Below are positions 18,725 through 28,028 of a stretch of 64,000 nucleotides of DNA, piece after piece. The translations under genes and the position numbers were made by a program. This DNA comes from Negadavirga shengliensis (lineage in GTDB: Bacteria; Bacteroidota; Bacteroidia; Cytophagales; Cyclobacteriaceae). The stretch is from positions 124,001 to 188,000 of the forward strand of contig NZ_JBHSJJ010000004.1 in the NCBI RefSeq assembly GCF_042652345.1, read 5' to 3'. Under the pieces are notes generated by a model. The model saw nothing but the letters and a program-made list of their open reading frames with translations. It was not told where the DNA came from and searched no databases. Each line of letters begins with the position of its first letter. The stretch's first letter is position 1.

Positions 18725-19363
18725 ATGTCATTAAGATTAGGAGACTCCGCACCGGATTTTACGGCTGACTCCACAGCAGGTAAAATTAATTTGTATGAAT
18801 ATTTAGGAGACAGCTGGGGAATACTTTTTTCCCACCCGGCAGACTATACGCCGGTTTGCACCACCGAGCTGGGAACGGCGGCAAAACTCAAGGAGGAATT
18901 TGACAAAAGAAATGTCAAGATGATTGCTTTGAGTGTAGACGGCCTGGAAAGCCATAAGGGCTGGGTGAATGATATCAATGAAACCCAGCATACTACTGTA
19001 AATTTTCCGATCATCGCTGATCATGACAGAAAGGTTTCCGAACTTTATGATATGATTCATCCCAATGCCAGCGAAAATGCCACCGTGCGGTCGGTGTTTG
19101 TGATAGGAAGTGATAAGAAAATCAAGTTGATCATTACTTATCCCGCAAGTACAGGCAGAAATTTTGACGAACTGCTGAGGGTGATTGATTCTTTACAGTT
19201 AACTGCAAATTATTCCGTGGCAACTCCCGCAAACTGGAAACACGGGGAAGACGTGGTAATAGCTCCTGCCATTACGAACGAAGAAATACCCTCCAGATTT
19301 CCCAAAGGCCATAAGGAAATCAAGCCTTACCTGAGAACCACGCCACAACCTAATTTACCCTAA
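18725..19363 (+). CDS. 1-Cys peroxiredoxin (AhpC/TSA, Prx6 type)
   Basis: 212-residue cytosolic peroxidase that reduces H2O2 and organic peroxides. The active site H-P-A-D-Y-T-P-V-C-T-T-E carries the peroxidatic Cys45, the only cysteine in the whole protein, so it is a true 1-Cys enzyme that needs an external thiol. The long C-terminal dimerisation extension (V-A-T-P-A-N-W onward) is typical of the Prx6 class. No signal peptide. It appears to be monocistronic, lying between the tRNA pair and the KAS III-like unit. Confidence 0.93.
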   Translation: MSLRLGDSAPDFTADSTAGKINLYEYLGDSWGILFSHPADYTPVCTTELGTAAKLKEEFDKRNVKMIALSVDGLESHKGWVNDINETQHTTVNFPIIADHDRKVSELYDMIHPNASENATVRSVFVIGSDKKIKLIITYPASTGRNFDELLRVIDSLQLTANYSVATPANWKHGEDVVIAPAITNEEIPSRFPKGHKEIKPYLRTTPQPNLP

Positions 19364-19386
19364 TTTGTAAGAAAACAGACCCTTTT

Positions 19387-19481
19387 TAAAAGTGGGCGTA
19401 AGGCTTGGGCAAACGCAATTTGTAACGGGATTACCTCCATCCTTTACAATCAAACCGGTGCCTGTCTTTGCGCCCATTTTA
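19387..19481. repeat. Imperfect long inverted repeat
   Basis: Arms 19387-19402 (TAAAAGTGGGCGTAAG) and 19466-19481 are nearly complementary (TAAAATGGGCGCAAAG in reverse complement), enclosing about 63 nt. It lies just downstream of the peroxiredoxin stop, so it may be a structured 3' end or a small degraded element. Confidence 0.4.
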
Positions 19482-19663
19482 ATGAAATCACGTTATTTTC
19501 AGATAATTTTTTTTTGCATCATCCCTGATGATTGAATCCGCCGTTGGCTTTTCTCCATCCCTAAAATTGTACAAAAATCCACCTTAAATAATTATATCCA
19601 TTAAATATCCACAAGGATATAAGAATATTGTTTATTTTAGGGCCCATAACAAAACTGATTGAA

Positions 19664-20749
19664 ATGAGTAATACCGACATTTATAGTGTTATCATAGGTT
19701 CGGGAAAATATCTTCCCGAGAAAGTCATTCCCAATGACTTTTTTTTAGATAAAACATTTTTTGATAGGGAGGGAAACAGGCTTAAGAAAACCAATCCGGA
19801 TATTGTTGCAACACTGCAAAAAATAACGGAAATCAGGGAACGGAGATACATTAAAGATGACTATCTGACTTCTGATATGGCTTATCACGCTGCCAGGGAA
19901 GCCATAGCGGATGCGGCTATTGATGCGGAAAGCCTGGACTACATCATTGTAGCCCATAATTTTGGAGATATAAGAAAAGACAATACCCGCGTGGATGTAT
20001 GCCCGACGCTTGCAGCCAAGGTAAAGCATAAATTAGGTATCAAAAATCCATATACAGTGGCTTATGACCTTCCCTTTGGCTGTCCTGGATGGGTACAAGG
20101 CATGATTCAGGCCAACTATTACATCAAATCGGGCGATGCCAAAAGGGCACTGGTAATCGGGGCAGAGACCCTTTCAAGAATCTCTGATCCTCATGATATC
20201 GATAGCATGATCTTTTCTGACGGTGCAGGGGCTGTGGTTATAGAAGGACGAAAAAACCAGGGCCAATCCGGTATTCTCAGTCATCTTACCCGGTCAGACA
20301 CCTTAGAGCACGCCCATTTGTTGCAAATGGATGTTTCCTATAACCCGGAATACCCCGATAACACCCTTTTCCTGAAAATGAACGGGCGTAAACTGTATGA
20401 ATACGCCATAAAAACGGTTCCCCAAACCTTAAAGTGCTGTATTGACAAGATGGGCCTTGGAATCCATCAGATCAGAAAGGTACTCATCCATCAAGCGAAC
20501 GCGAAAATGGATCACAATATTCTTGAGAGATTGTTTGCATTATATGGTGTAAAAGAGATTCCCGGTGACTTGATGCCCATGAGCATTCAGACCTTGGGAA
20601 ATAACTCCGTGGCGACAGTACCTGTTTTGTACGATATGGTTGCCAAAGGAGAAAAGGAAGGCCACCACTTTGAATCCGGGGCTTATACACTTTTTGCTTC
20701 TGTGGGAGCCGGGATGAATGTAAATGTTTTTATCTATAAAAATCCTTGA
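19664..20749 (+). CDS. 3-oxoacyl-ACP synthase III-like (FabH family)
   Basis: 361 residues; thiolase-fold condensing enzyme. The Cys-His-Asn triad is visible: Cys140 in F-G-C-P-G-W, His276 in I-H-Q-A-N, and Asn313 in T-L-G-N-N-S. The E. coli enzyme has Cys112, so about 28 extra residues sit before the active site here, and the usual G-C-S-G is G-C-P-G. This suggests a specialised KAS III rather than the housekeeping FabH. The ATG at 19664 was preferred to a TTG at 19628. A sugar lactonase gene starts 14 bp after the stop, so it leads a three-gene unit. Confidence 0.85.
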   Translation: MSNTDIYSVIIGSGKYLPEKVIPNDFFLDKTFFDREGNRLKKTNPDIVATLQKITEIRERRYIKDDYLTSDMAYHAAREAIADAAIDAESLDYIIVAHNFGDIRKDNTRVDVCPTLAAKVKHKLGIKNPYTVAYDLPFGCPGWVQGMIQANYYIKSGDAKRALVIGAETLSRISDPHDIDSMIFSDGAGAVVIEGRKNQGQSGILSHLTRSDTLEHAHLLQMDVSYNPEYPDNTLFLKMNGRKLYEYAIKTVPQTLKCCIDKMGLGIHQIRKVLIHQANAKMDHNILERLFALYGVKEIPGDLMPMSIQTLGNNSVATVPVLYDMVAKGEKEGHHFESGAYTLFASVGAGMNVNVFIYKNP

Positions 20750-20762
20750 TTTTCCTACCATC

Positions 20763-21611
20763 ATGAATATCATTGATTCACACCAACATTTTTGGAAATA
20801 TAAACCGGAAAGATATCCCTGGATAAGCGGTAAAATGCCTGCATTGAAAAAGGACTTCTCTCCGGCCGATCTTAAGCCTATATATAAGGTACACGGAATT
20901 TCGGGATGTGTGGCGGTTCAGGCAGTCCAGGATGAAGAAGAAAACCATTTTTTGCTTGATTTGGCAGCAAGCCATTCTTTCATTTTTGGTGTGGTGGGCT
21001 GGATTGACCTTCAATCTCCTGACCTTAGGGAACGACTAAATGCTTATTTGCCTTTTCAGAAGTTAAAAGGTTTCAGACATGTATTGCAGGATGAAGCTGA
21101 CCCGGATTTTATCCTCCGCCCTGATTTTCAGAAAGGCCTGGAAGCCATTTTTGAGGCGGGATATAGCTATGATCTGCTGGTTTATCCGCACCAACTCAAA
21201 GGAGCGATCAAAACCGTTAAAAATTTCCCTGAAGCAGCCTTTGTCCTGGATCATATAGCCAAGCCCGATGTAAGAAGCAACCGCCTGGGGGAATGGGAAG
21301 ACCTTATGGAAGAGCTGGCAGGTTCTTCCAGTGTTTTTTGTAAGCTTTCAGGTATGGTAACGGAGGCAGATTGGGACAGCTGGCATGTGGAAGATTTTTT
21401 CCCTTACCTTGATGTGGTCATCGAAGCCTTTGGAGAAGACCGGGTGATGTATGGATCTGACTGGCCGGTGTGCTTGTTGGCGGCGGATTACGGACAGGTA
21501 AAGGATATACTGGATAAGTATCTGGAAGATTATCCTGATGAAACCAAAGCAAAAATATGGGGTGGCAATGCAGCTGGTTTTTATAGGTTAAGCCCGGAGA
21601 TCAATGGATAA
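20763..21611 (+). CDS. Amidohydrolase, L-fucono/L-rhamnono-lactonase-like
   Basis: 283-residue soluble TIM-barrel hydrolase (COG3618 type). It begins M-N-I-I-D-S-H-Q-H-F-W, the characteristic start of the sugar-lactonase group, and ends with the Y-G-S-D-W-P-V-C motif carrying the conserved Asp. These enzymes open aldonolactones such as L-fuconolactone in oxidative deoxy-sugar catabolism. The mutarotase gene overlaps its end by 8 bp, which supports a role in L-fucose or L-rhamnose degradation. The ATG at 20763 was chosen because an upstream TTG adds 13 residues that precede the family's normal start. Confidence 0.85.
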   Translation: MNIIDSHQHFWKYKPERYPWISGKMPALKKDFSPADLKPIYKVHGISGCVAVQAVQDEEENHFLLDLAASHSFIFGVVGWIDLQSPDLRERLNAYLPFQKLKGFRHVLQDEADPDFILRPDFQKGLEAIFEAGYSYDLLVYPHQLKGAIKTVKNFPEAAFVLDHIAKPDVRSNRLGEWEDLMEELAGSSSVFCKLSGMVTEADWDSWHVEDFFPYLDVVIEAFGEDRVMYGSDWPVCLLAADYGQVKDILDKYLEDYPDETKAKIWGGNAAGFYRLSPEING

Positions 21612-21942
21612 CAATAGAAGGTTCTGTCTTGCTCTGGACCTGAAGGATGATCCGGAGATTATTGAAAAATACAAGCATCACCACCGCCATGTGCCGGAAA
21701 ATATTCTCAAAAGTATCCGGGAAGCGGGAATACGGGTAATGGATATTTACCTTACGGGAAACCGGCTTTTTATGATTATGGAAGTGGCAGAGGATTTTGA
21801 TTTTGAAAAGAAAGAGGCCATGGACGCCGCAAATCCTGAAGTACAGGAATGGGAAGCCTTAATGGACACTTTGCAGAAAACCCTTCCCTGGGCCAAGCCG
21901 GGAGAAAAGTGGGTGTTGATGGAAAAAATCTTTTCTTTATAA
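21604..21942 (+). CDS. L-rhamnose/L-fucose mutarotase (RhaM/DUF718 family)
   Basis: 112 residues, a dimeric alpha/beta barrel that interconverts anomers of deoxy sugars. Y23-x3-H27 aligns with Tyr18 and His22 of E. coli RhaM, and the E-A-L-M-D plus C-terminal W-V-L-M-E-K-I-F segments are family typical. Its start overlaps the lactonase stop by 8 bp, so translation is probably coupled. Whether the sugar is L-fucose or L-rhamnose is not decided by the sequence. A strong hairpin follows. Confidence 0.85.
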   Translation: MDNNRRFCLALDLKDDPEIIEKYKHHHRHVPENILKSIREAGIRVMDIYLTGNRLFMIMEVAEDFDFEKKEAMDAANPEVQEWEALMDTLQKTLPWAKPGEKWVLMEKIFSL

Positions 21943-21945
21943 AAG

Positions 21946-21975
21946 AAAAGCGCCGACCTGAAGTCAGCGCTTTTT
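21946..21975. terminator. Bidirectional terminator
   Basis: AAAAGCGC and GCGCTTTT arms with an inner GAC/GTC pairing and a small bulge, between the mutarotase stop and the convergent oxidoreductase gene. Confidence 0.75.
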
Positions 21976-21999
21976 GAGCTATGTTTTTTTTAACGGGAC

Positions 22000-23115
22000 T
22001 CACTTTTTGAAGGTGAAATCCGGTAGTCTCATCATTTCACCGCCCTTCATGGCAGATTCATGGGCCAAAATGCCCACACAGGTGATATTGGCTGACTGAC
22101 GGGCATCCGGATAGGGAGCCCTTCCTTCATTCAGTGCAGACAAGAATTCATGAACCAGATGCGGATGTGAACCACCATGTCCCGCGCCTTGAATAAAAGA
22201 GAGGTGTTGGTTGTCGTCTGAATCATACACCCCGGCCGTGGTGAAAGAAGCGATTTCTTCCGGCAATAAGTGGGCATAATCAGGGATTTTTACCCTGGAA
22301 GGCTCTTCTCCGGTATGGATCACACTGTCTTCATGCTCTATCAACGTCCATTCAAAGGATTTTTTTGATCCGTATACGTCAAAACTTTCCCGGTATTGAC
22401 GGGCAGTGTTGAACAGGGAACGGGTCACTTCTGCAGAGAGGTCAGAATCCTTTAGTTTGATGTGGCAGGTCTCGATAGCAAACGGCGATCCGTATTTTTC
22501 AATGAGGTTTTCATCTATCCTTCCCGATCCAAAACAGGAGACGTATTCCGCCTGCCCTTTGGGCAATGCCAACACAGGTCCTACGCAATGTGTAGCATAA
22601 TGCATGGGAGGGAGCCCTTCCCAGTAACCCGGCCAACCGGCCATTTCCTGCTGGTGGCTGGCTCTTAGGAACTGTATTTTTCCCATTTCCCCTTTCTCAT
22701 ACATTTCCTTTACAAACAGAAATTCACGGCTGTAAATTACCGTTTCCATCATCATATAGGTCAGCCCTGTCCTTTCGGTTTCTTCCACTATCTGCCGGCA
22801 TTCTTCCACCGTTGTAGCCATAGGAACGGTACAGGCCACATGTTTTCCTGCCCGAAGCGCTTTTAATGACTGTTCTGCATGGGCCTGGATAGGCGTGTTG
22901 ATATGGACCGCGTCAATGTTGGGATCTTTTAGTAGCTCGTCGTAATCCGTATACCTTTTCTCCACACCGAAAGCATCGCCTATTTCATTCAGCTTTTCTT
23001 CATTTCGCTGACAAATGGCGTACATATTGGCTAGTGGGTGCTTTTGGTAAATAGGAATGAATTCAGCACCAAAGCCCAGACCTATTATGGCAATGTTCAA
23101 TTTTTTGTCACTCAT
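22000..23115 (-). CDS. Gfo/Idh/MocA-family oxidoreductase lacking the EKP lysine
   Basis: 371 residues, cytosolic (no signal). The N-terminal Rossmann fold starts I-I-G-L-G-F-G-A. The catalytic E-K-P motif is replaced by T96-V-P, so the usual catalytic lysine is missing. The C-terminal half contains G-A-G-H-G-G-S-H-P-H. It is the last gene of a minus-strand unit behind the sugar epimerase (52 bp gap) and the ThuA/azurin fusion. It probably handles an oxidised sugar intermediate, but loss of the lysine means it may be an NAD-dependent hydrolase, lyase or epimerase instead of a dehydrogenase. Confidence 0.85.
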   Translation of the reverse strand: MSDKKLNIAIIGLGFGAEFIPIYQKHPLANMYAICQRNEEKLNEIGDAFGVEKRYTDYDELLKDPNIDAVHINTPIQAHAEQSLKALRAGKHVACTVPMATTVEECRQIVEETERTGLTYMMMETVIYSREFLFVKEMYEKGEMGKIQFLRASHQQEMAGWPGYWEGLPPMHYATHCVGPVLALPKGQAEYVSCFGSGRIDENLIEKYGSPFAIETCHIKLKDSDLSAEVTRSLFNTARQYRESFDVYGSKKSFEWTLIEHEDSVIHTGEEPSRVKIPDYAHLLPEEIASFTTAGVYDSDDNQHLSFIQGAGHGGSHPHLVHEFLSALNEGRAPYPDARQSANITCVGILAHESAMKGGEMMRLPDFTFKK

Positions 23116-23167
23116 TGTAAAAATAATTTTTGGTTATTTTAAATTGATTTATTCCTGGTGAAGCATC

Positions 23168-24025
23168 TCATTCCGCCCATTTTTTCAAAAACTGAAAACC
23201 TTCTGCGGCAAAACCGTCCTGGCTCTCCGCCAAGGGCCTCCAAATGCATACCGCCCCTGCCAGTTCCTTGATTTCAGGCGTGAAGCTTTCAATGGAAACT
23301 GTCCCTGTATAGTTGATTTTTTCCAGGCCTCTTTTGTAGGCATCCCAACGGGTCTGACCTGTTCCGGGGGTACCCCGGTAATTTTCCGATACTTGCACAT
23401 GGATCAGTTTATCACCCACCTGTGAAAATGCCCTTTCGATATCCGGTTCTTCGATGTTCATATGGAAGGCATCCAGCAGTACCTTTGCAGCCGGATGGTT
23501 GATGTCCCCTATCAATTTCATCAAATCTTCTGCATTGTTGATAAGGTCGGTTTCAAAGCGGTTAAGAGGCTCCAATGCGATCTCCTGTCCGTATTTTTCA
23601 GCCATTTGGCATACTTTGTACAGGTTGTTAACCGCCAGGTCCCATTCCTTTTTTTTCTGTTCGGGAGATATCAGCCTCGCTTTTCCAACCGCGGAATACA
23701 TGGGGCCGGCCACAAATTTTGCCCCCAGCTCACTGCTGACCTGGAAGCACTGTTCAATGTAATCAAAACTTATTTTATGAAATGAAGGGTCTTCGTTCGT
23801 CAGGTCTCTGCTGGTACCGAACGCCCCACAGACAACAGGTTTAAGGCCGTTTTCCTCCAGGGCCTGTTTTACCTTATCCGCCTCCAGGAGGGCTGGATCC
23901 TCTACGGGGATTTCCACGGCATCATAACCCATTTGTTTGATCTTTCCGAAAAGCGCTGTGGTTTCAGTAGTGAAGGGGGAAGTCCACAGCCAGGTGCTCA
24001 CCCCCAATGTGATATTTAAACTCAT
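23168..24025 (-). CDS. Sugar phosphate isomerase/epimerase (xylose-isomerase-like TIM barrel)
   Basis: 285 residues, cytosolic. Metal-binding strands of the D-tagatose/D-psicose 3-epimerase group are visible: A-L-E-P-L-N-R-F-E, L-L-D-A-F-H-M-N, I-H-V-Q-V-S-E-N and V-S-I-E-S-F, supplying Glu, Asp, His and Glu ligands. It starts M-S-L-N-I-T-L-G-V-S-T-W. It sits between the ThuA/azurin fusion (23 bp upstream) and an oxidoreductase (52 bp downstream), consistent with a pathway through keto-sugars or inositols. Substrate not determinable. Confidence 0.88.
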   Translation of the reverse strand: MSLNITLGVSTWLWTSPFTTETTALFGKIKQMGYDAVEIPVEDPALLEADKVKQALEENGLKPVVCGAFGTSRDLTNEDPSFHKISFDYIEQCFQVSSELGAKFVAGPMYSAVGKARLISPEQKKKEWDLAVNNLYKVCQMAEKYGQEIALEPLNRFETDLINNAEDLMKLIGDINHPAAKVLLDAFHMNIEEPDIERAFSQVGDKLIHVQVSENYRGTPGTGQTRWDAYKRGLEKINYTGTVSIESFTPEIKELAGAVCIWRPLAESQDGFAAEGFQFLKKWAE

Positions 24026-24048
24026 TCTTTATGGTTTTCAATCAGGAT

Positions 24049-27000
24049 TTATTCAACAATCATCACGCCGTTCATGATGCGCCAATGTCCGGGGACGGTG
24101 CAGATGTAGGGATATTCACCCGGAGTATCCGGTGCTTTGAATACCAATGATTCAGAAGCCTCGGGATTTACCAGTTGTGTGGCAGCGATGATCTCGGGGA
24201 TCTTAGGAACGTAGTTCATGTCAGCGCCTTTTGGATCCCTGGCCAGTTCATCCGCCGCCTTGCCAATGGTTTCAAGACTGCCCTGCTGACCGATCACCAT
24301 GTTGTGCTGCATAAAATCCTTATTTTCGAAATCGATGGTCACTTGCTGCCCCGCTTTTACCGTGAAAGTGGGCTTGTCAAATTTCATTTCATGCTGGATA
24401 ACCCCCATTTTGACAGTCACGGTCCCTGAGGCCGGGGAGGATTCTTCACCAGCATTTTTATCAGCCAGGGCCTCAAATCCCTGGTCACCGGGTTTCCTTA
24501 AACTAAGATAAGAATCCCTGCCGCTCAGACGTCCTTTGAAATTAAACCAGTTTGCATAGTCACCTACCTGGTTTTCACCCATATTGTCGTGACCAATACG
24601 GACCCTGTCCGGAGACAGCTCTTTGCTGAATAAGCCGCCTGCTTTTCCGGTCGCTACGGTATTGCCATTGATCTTCAGTGCCATGTCACCCCCATCCAGC
24701 AGACTGGCCTGGATAGTGAATTGGTCTGAAGGCAGGTTCCTGCCTGAATGAAGTTGGTAACTTTTACCTTCCTGTTTTACAAGCCAGTGGATGGTGTTGT
24801 CCTGGATATACAGCACGTAGCCGTTTTGTTTGCCTCCCTGGGCCGTGATGATCCCTTCAAGGGGCTCGTCGGCTTTGCTGACGGTGGCCTGGATGTTGAT
24901 TTCTTTTTCCCTCACATCCGGTGGAAACGGGATGGAAGACCTTCTGTCCAGGCTGTATTGTTCAGAGACCATTCCTTTGGCAATTTTCTCTGCCAGGTTC
25001 ATCAGCGAATCAGGCTTGTTGACCGAATTCAACTGGGCCAATTGCTCATCGAAGGATTGCGGATGAGTCAATACCGCGGCAAATACCGCCTGTGGCAAAT
25101 AGTCATCTTCACTGTTTTCATTTTCCAAACTTGCTTCATAGAGCAATTTGGAAGCAGCGGAAGAGGGGGGCATATCGGCCAGGGCCAGGAATGCCGCCTT
25201 GCGGGTATTAAGGTCAGGATCCTTCAATACACCAGCATCGATAACTGCCTGAAGCGTATGCTCATTTCTGGGCAGCACCATCAGCGCATTTTTTCGGACT
25301 CCTGCAGCAGGGTGGTTGAGGGCATTGGTAACCACACGCATGGCGTCGGCATTGCCGCCATCCAGAGCACCGATGCCGTGAAGCGCCCAAAGCGCATGGA
25401 CGGCAGGATTGTTTAACCCGATTTCATCCACACTCCGGTCATCTACTAACTTCAGAAGATCATTGACAATAGACGTGTTTTGGGTTTCTACAATCAACCT
25501 CTGGGCCGTCATTCTCCAAAACATGTTGTCACTTTTAAGCCCGGCGATAAGGTCCCTGTTTTTGGTTTTATCTATTTTCAAGGTCTTGTAATCGTTGTTC
25601 CCTTTATAGACCAGGCGATAAATACGTCCATGTTTGGCATCTCTTAGCGGATTGATGTAGGCATTTCCCGGACCGTTTTCAAATCCTTTTGGAGTGGGAT
25701 TATGCTGGATGATGAAATTGTACCAATCGGCTACCCAAAGGGCGCCATCAGGCCCCACTTCCGCATGGACAGGGGAGAACCATTCATCGGAGCTGGCCAG
25801 GATATTAAAGCCATTCTTTTCCGTGAAACCGGACCCGTCTTTTTCAATGATGGCATTATGGAGTACCCTACCCGTGGGTTCGGCTACAAAGGCCACCCGG
25901 TTCCAGTAAGATTTTGGGAAGTTTCTGGCGGTATAAAAATGATGCCCCGCAGCAGCGGTATATCCACCGTGCCAGTCCACTTGCCTCAAAAATGGGGTCA
26001 AATGGGGCATGTCATAATGGGAATCAATTCCATGCACGGCATTTACAGACCCGCCAATGACAGGACGCCTGACATATTTATTGGGCATGGCCAGGTAGGC
26101 ACTGTGCTGGCCATTGGCTGTGGAAATAAAGACATTGAAATCCTCAGAAAAGCCCAGTCCCCAGGTATTGTTGCTGGTATTGCCCAGGAACTCGAAATTT
26201 TTTCCATTTGGATCAAAGCGGTATACGCCTTGGCTGAAAGAAAATTCCTGGCCGTCAATGGTACCCTTAAAACCGGAATAGCCCAAGACGCCCCATACTT
26301 TGTTGTCAAACCCATACCTAAGATTGGAAGGACCTGCGTGGGTGTCACTTTTTCCCCAGCCGGTAATCACCGTTTCTCTCAGATCAGCCTTGCCGTCGCC
26401 ATTGGTGTCTTTAAAAAACACGAAATCCGGAGCCATGGATACCAACAGACCGCCGTTGATAAACACCATGCTGGTGGGTATGTTGAGGTTATCGGCAAAC
26501 ACCGTGATCTTATCCGCCTTGCCATCTCCATTGGTATCTTCCAGAATTTTGATTTTATCCCTTCCGCCTTCCTCTCTTACTTCGTTGGGATAATCCTCGG
26601 TTTCTATCACATACAGCCTACCTTCATCATCCCAAGCCATGGCCATGGGGTTAACGATATCCGGTTCTGAGGCAAAAAGCTGGAGCTCGAAACCAACAGG
26701 TACCTGTACCAGTTTCATTGACTCTTCCGGTGACATCGGGAGTTGGTATCGGGGAGCAGGGTTCCTTTTTTCGTAATTGGGTATCTCTGCGTCTTCAAAC
26801 ACAGGTTGGGGGATAGCATAGTCAGCCACCTGTTGTGCCACTTTTTCACCGACCGCCCACATGACGCCGTTGGCAACGAGGTTATGAAATTCCGGTTGGT
26901 TCCACGTGCGCTCATCATGACCGTAAGCGGTGTAAAAAACCCTGCCCTTTCCCTGCGTACGGACCCAGGTCCATGGTTCTCTATGATCTCCTTCCACCCG

Positions 27001-27549
27001 CTCCATCAATATGGTCATATCCGGATTGATGTGGCTGTGAACATAAGTTTCATCCCAGGTTTCAAATTCATTGATACCTGACATGACAGGATGATCAGCT
27101 TTGATGATGTCGACGGTGAAATCTCCCGTTCCATGTGACTTAAACTGACCGCCTACTGTTTCCACAAACCAATCGGAATTCCGGAAACAAAACGAAGCGC
27201 TATGGATGGGTAACAGCGCTCCTCCTCCCTCCACATAATCTTTTAAGGCTTTTTCCTGTTCCCTGGTGATTTCATCATGGTTGGCATAAATCATGACACC
27301 GTCATAATTTCTGAGATTGTCCCTGTGGAGATCGTCAGGGTCTGCGGTATAGGTGAGGTTAATGCCTTTTTGAAACAGAGGCCTTGCCAGCAAGGGCATC
27401 AATTTTTCTGAATCATGGTGCTGGCTTTCATGCCCCAGAAATAATATTTCCACTCTTCTCGGTCCATCTGACAAGCCGTATTGCGAAGATTTATCCCCGC
27501 AGGCACATATCAAAAGAAGAGTGCACAATACCAAGGTGATGTTTTTCAT
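24049..27549 (-). CDS. ThuA / PVC-type propeller / HEAT / azurin-like fusion lipoprotein
   Basis: 1166 residues; lipobox L-I-C-A-C near residue 17. Domains: ThuA glutamine-amidotransferase-like (about 30-235); propeller of the PVC-type membrane-bound dehydrogenase family (about 275-630) with two D-T-N-G-D-G-K-A-D loops; HEAT-like helices (about 660-850); a LamG/concanavalin-like domain (about 885-1010); and a C-terminal cupredoxin (about 1040-1166). The copper ligands fit azurin: His in M-Q-H-N-M, then C1150-x4-H1155-x3-M1159. No CxxCH occurs anywhere, although relatives often end in cytochrome c. Likely a periplasmic sugar-oxidising or sugar-binding protein passing electrons through copper (inference). 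First gene of a three-gene operon. Confidence 0.88.
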   Translation of the reverse strand: MKNITLVLCTLLLICACGDKSSQYGLSDGPRRVEILFLGHESQHHDSEKLMPLLARPLFQKGINLTYTADPDDLHRDNLRNYDGVMIYANHDEITREQEKALKDYVEGGGALLPIHSASFCFRNSDWFVETVGGQFKSHGTGDFTVDIIKADHPVMSGINEFETWDETYVHSHINPDMTILMERVEGDHREPWTWVRTQGKGRVFYTAYGHDERTWNQPEFHNLVANGVMWAVGEKVAQQVADYAIPQPVFEDAEIPNYEKRNPAPRYQLPMSPEESMKLVQVPVGFELQLFASEPDIVNPMAMAWDDEGRLYVIETEDYPNEVREEGGRDKIKILEDTNGDGKADKITVFADNLNIPTSMVFINGGLLVSMAPDFVFFKDTNGDGKADLRETVITGWGKSDTHAGPSNLRYGFDNKVWGVLGYSGFKGTIDGQEFSFSQGVYRFDPNGKNFEFLGNTSNNTWGLGFSEDFNVFISTANGQHSAYLAMPNKYVRRPVIGGSVNAVHGIDSHYDMPHLTPFLRQVDWHGGYTAAAGHHFYTARNFPKSYWNRVAFVAEPTGRVLHNAIIEKDGSGFTEKNGFNILASSDEWFSPVHAEVGPDGALWVADWYNFIIQHNPTPKGFENGPGNAYINPLRDAKHGRIYRLVYKGNNDYKTLKIDKTKNRDLIAGLKSDNMFWRMTAQRLIVETQNTSIVNDLLKLVDDRSVDEIGLNNPAVHALWALHGIGALDGGNADAMRVVTNALNHPAAGVRKNALMVLPRNEHTLQAVIDAGVLKDPDLNTRKAAFLALADMPPSSAASKLLYEASLENENSEDDYLPQAVFAAVLTHPQSFDEQLAQLNSVNKPDSLMNLAEKIAKGMVSEQYSLDRRSSIPFPPDVREKEINIQATVSKADEPLEGIITAQGGKQNGYVLYIQDNTIHWLVKQEGKSYQLHSGRNLPSDQFTIQASLLDGGDMALKINGNTVATGKAGGLFSKELSPDRVRIGHDNMGENQVGDYANWFNFKGRLSGRDSYLSLRKPGDQGFEALADKNAGEESSPASGTVTVKMGVIQHEMKFDKPTFTVKAGQQVTIDFENKDFMQHNMVIGQQGSLETIGKAADELARDPKGADMNYVPKIPEIIAATQLVNPEASESLVFKAPDTPGEYPYICTVPGHWRIMNGVMIVE

Positions 27550-27836
27550 TTATTTAATGTGATTTTGGTTTCATTGTTTGCATTCTTTTAAAATACTAAA
27601 TTGAACAATAATACTCAGGCTTTCTCACTGTTTTTTATCTGATTCTGACTGAATTTTATCTTTTTTATTTGTTATTTCGGTTAATTTTAACATAAATAGG
27701 TAATTCTGCTGAATGTACCATAACAAGGATGAAAATTGGAGGACTTGAGGAAGGGGATGTTTTAATTGTTTTGTTGTGGTTGTCATGGTTGGGGAGTGGG
27801 GTTTGGTTGCCTCCGAGGTTTTTGGTTTATGGCCGA

Positions 27837-27880
27837 TGAAAAAACAAATTATAAACACATGGAACCGGGCATTTCAATAT
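27837..27880 (+). repeat. Imperfect direct repeat of the AraC gene leader
   Basis: TGAAAAAACAAATTATAA followed by an ATG and GCATTTCAA here closely resembles 28099-28140, which spans the start codon of the AraC regulator. The copy reads into only 19 codons, so it looks like a decayed duplicate. Confidence 0.55.
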
Positions 27881-28028
27881 TGTCTCCCCTCTCCGGTAGG
27901 GAGAGGGGCCGGGGGTGAGGGAAAAACCGGATTCTCCCCCGGAATCATCCTAATCCATATGAAAAAATATTATGCTGTACAGAAACCGAGCATGACGAGA
28001 TCATCACACTGTGGGATGCCCCGATAGC

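Noticed and set aside
22406..22668. Plus-strand ORFs opposite the oxidoreductase
   Set aside because: They are antisense shadows of a gene with clear family motifs.
27776..28027. Plus-strand ORF of 83 codons upstream of the AraC gene
   Set aside because: It runs through the CCCCTCTCC hairpin and other repeats and lacks coding character; it is a product of the repeat elements.
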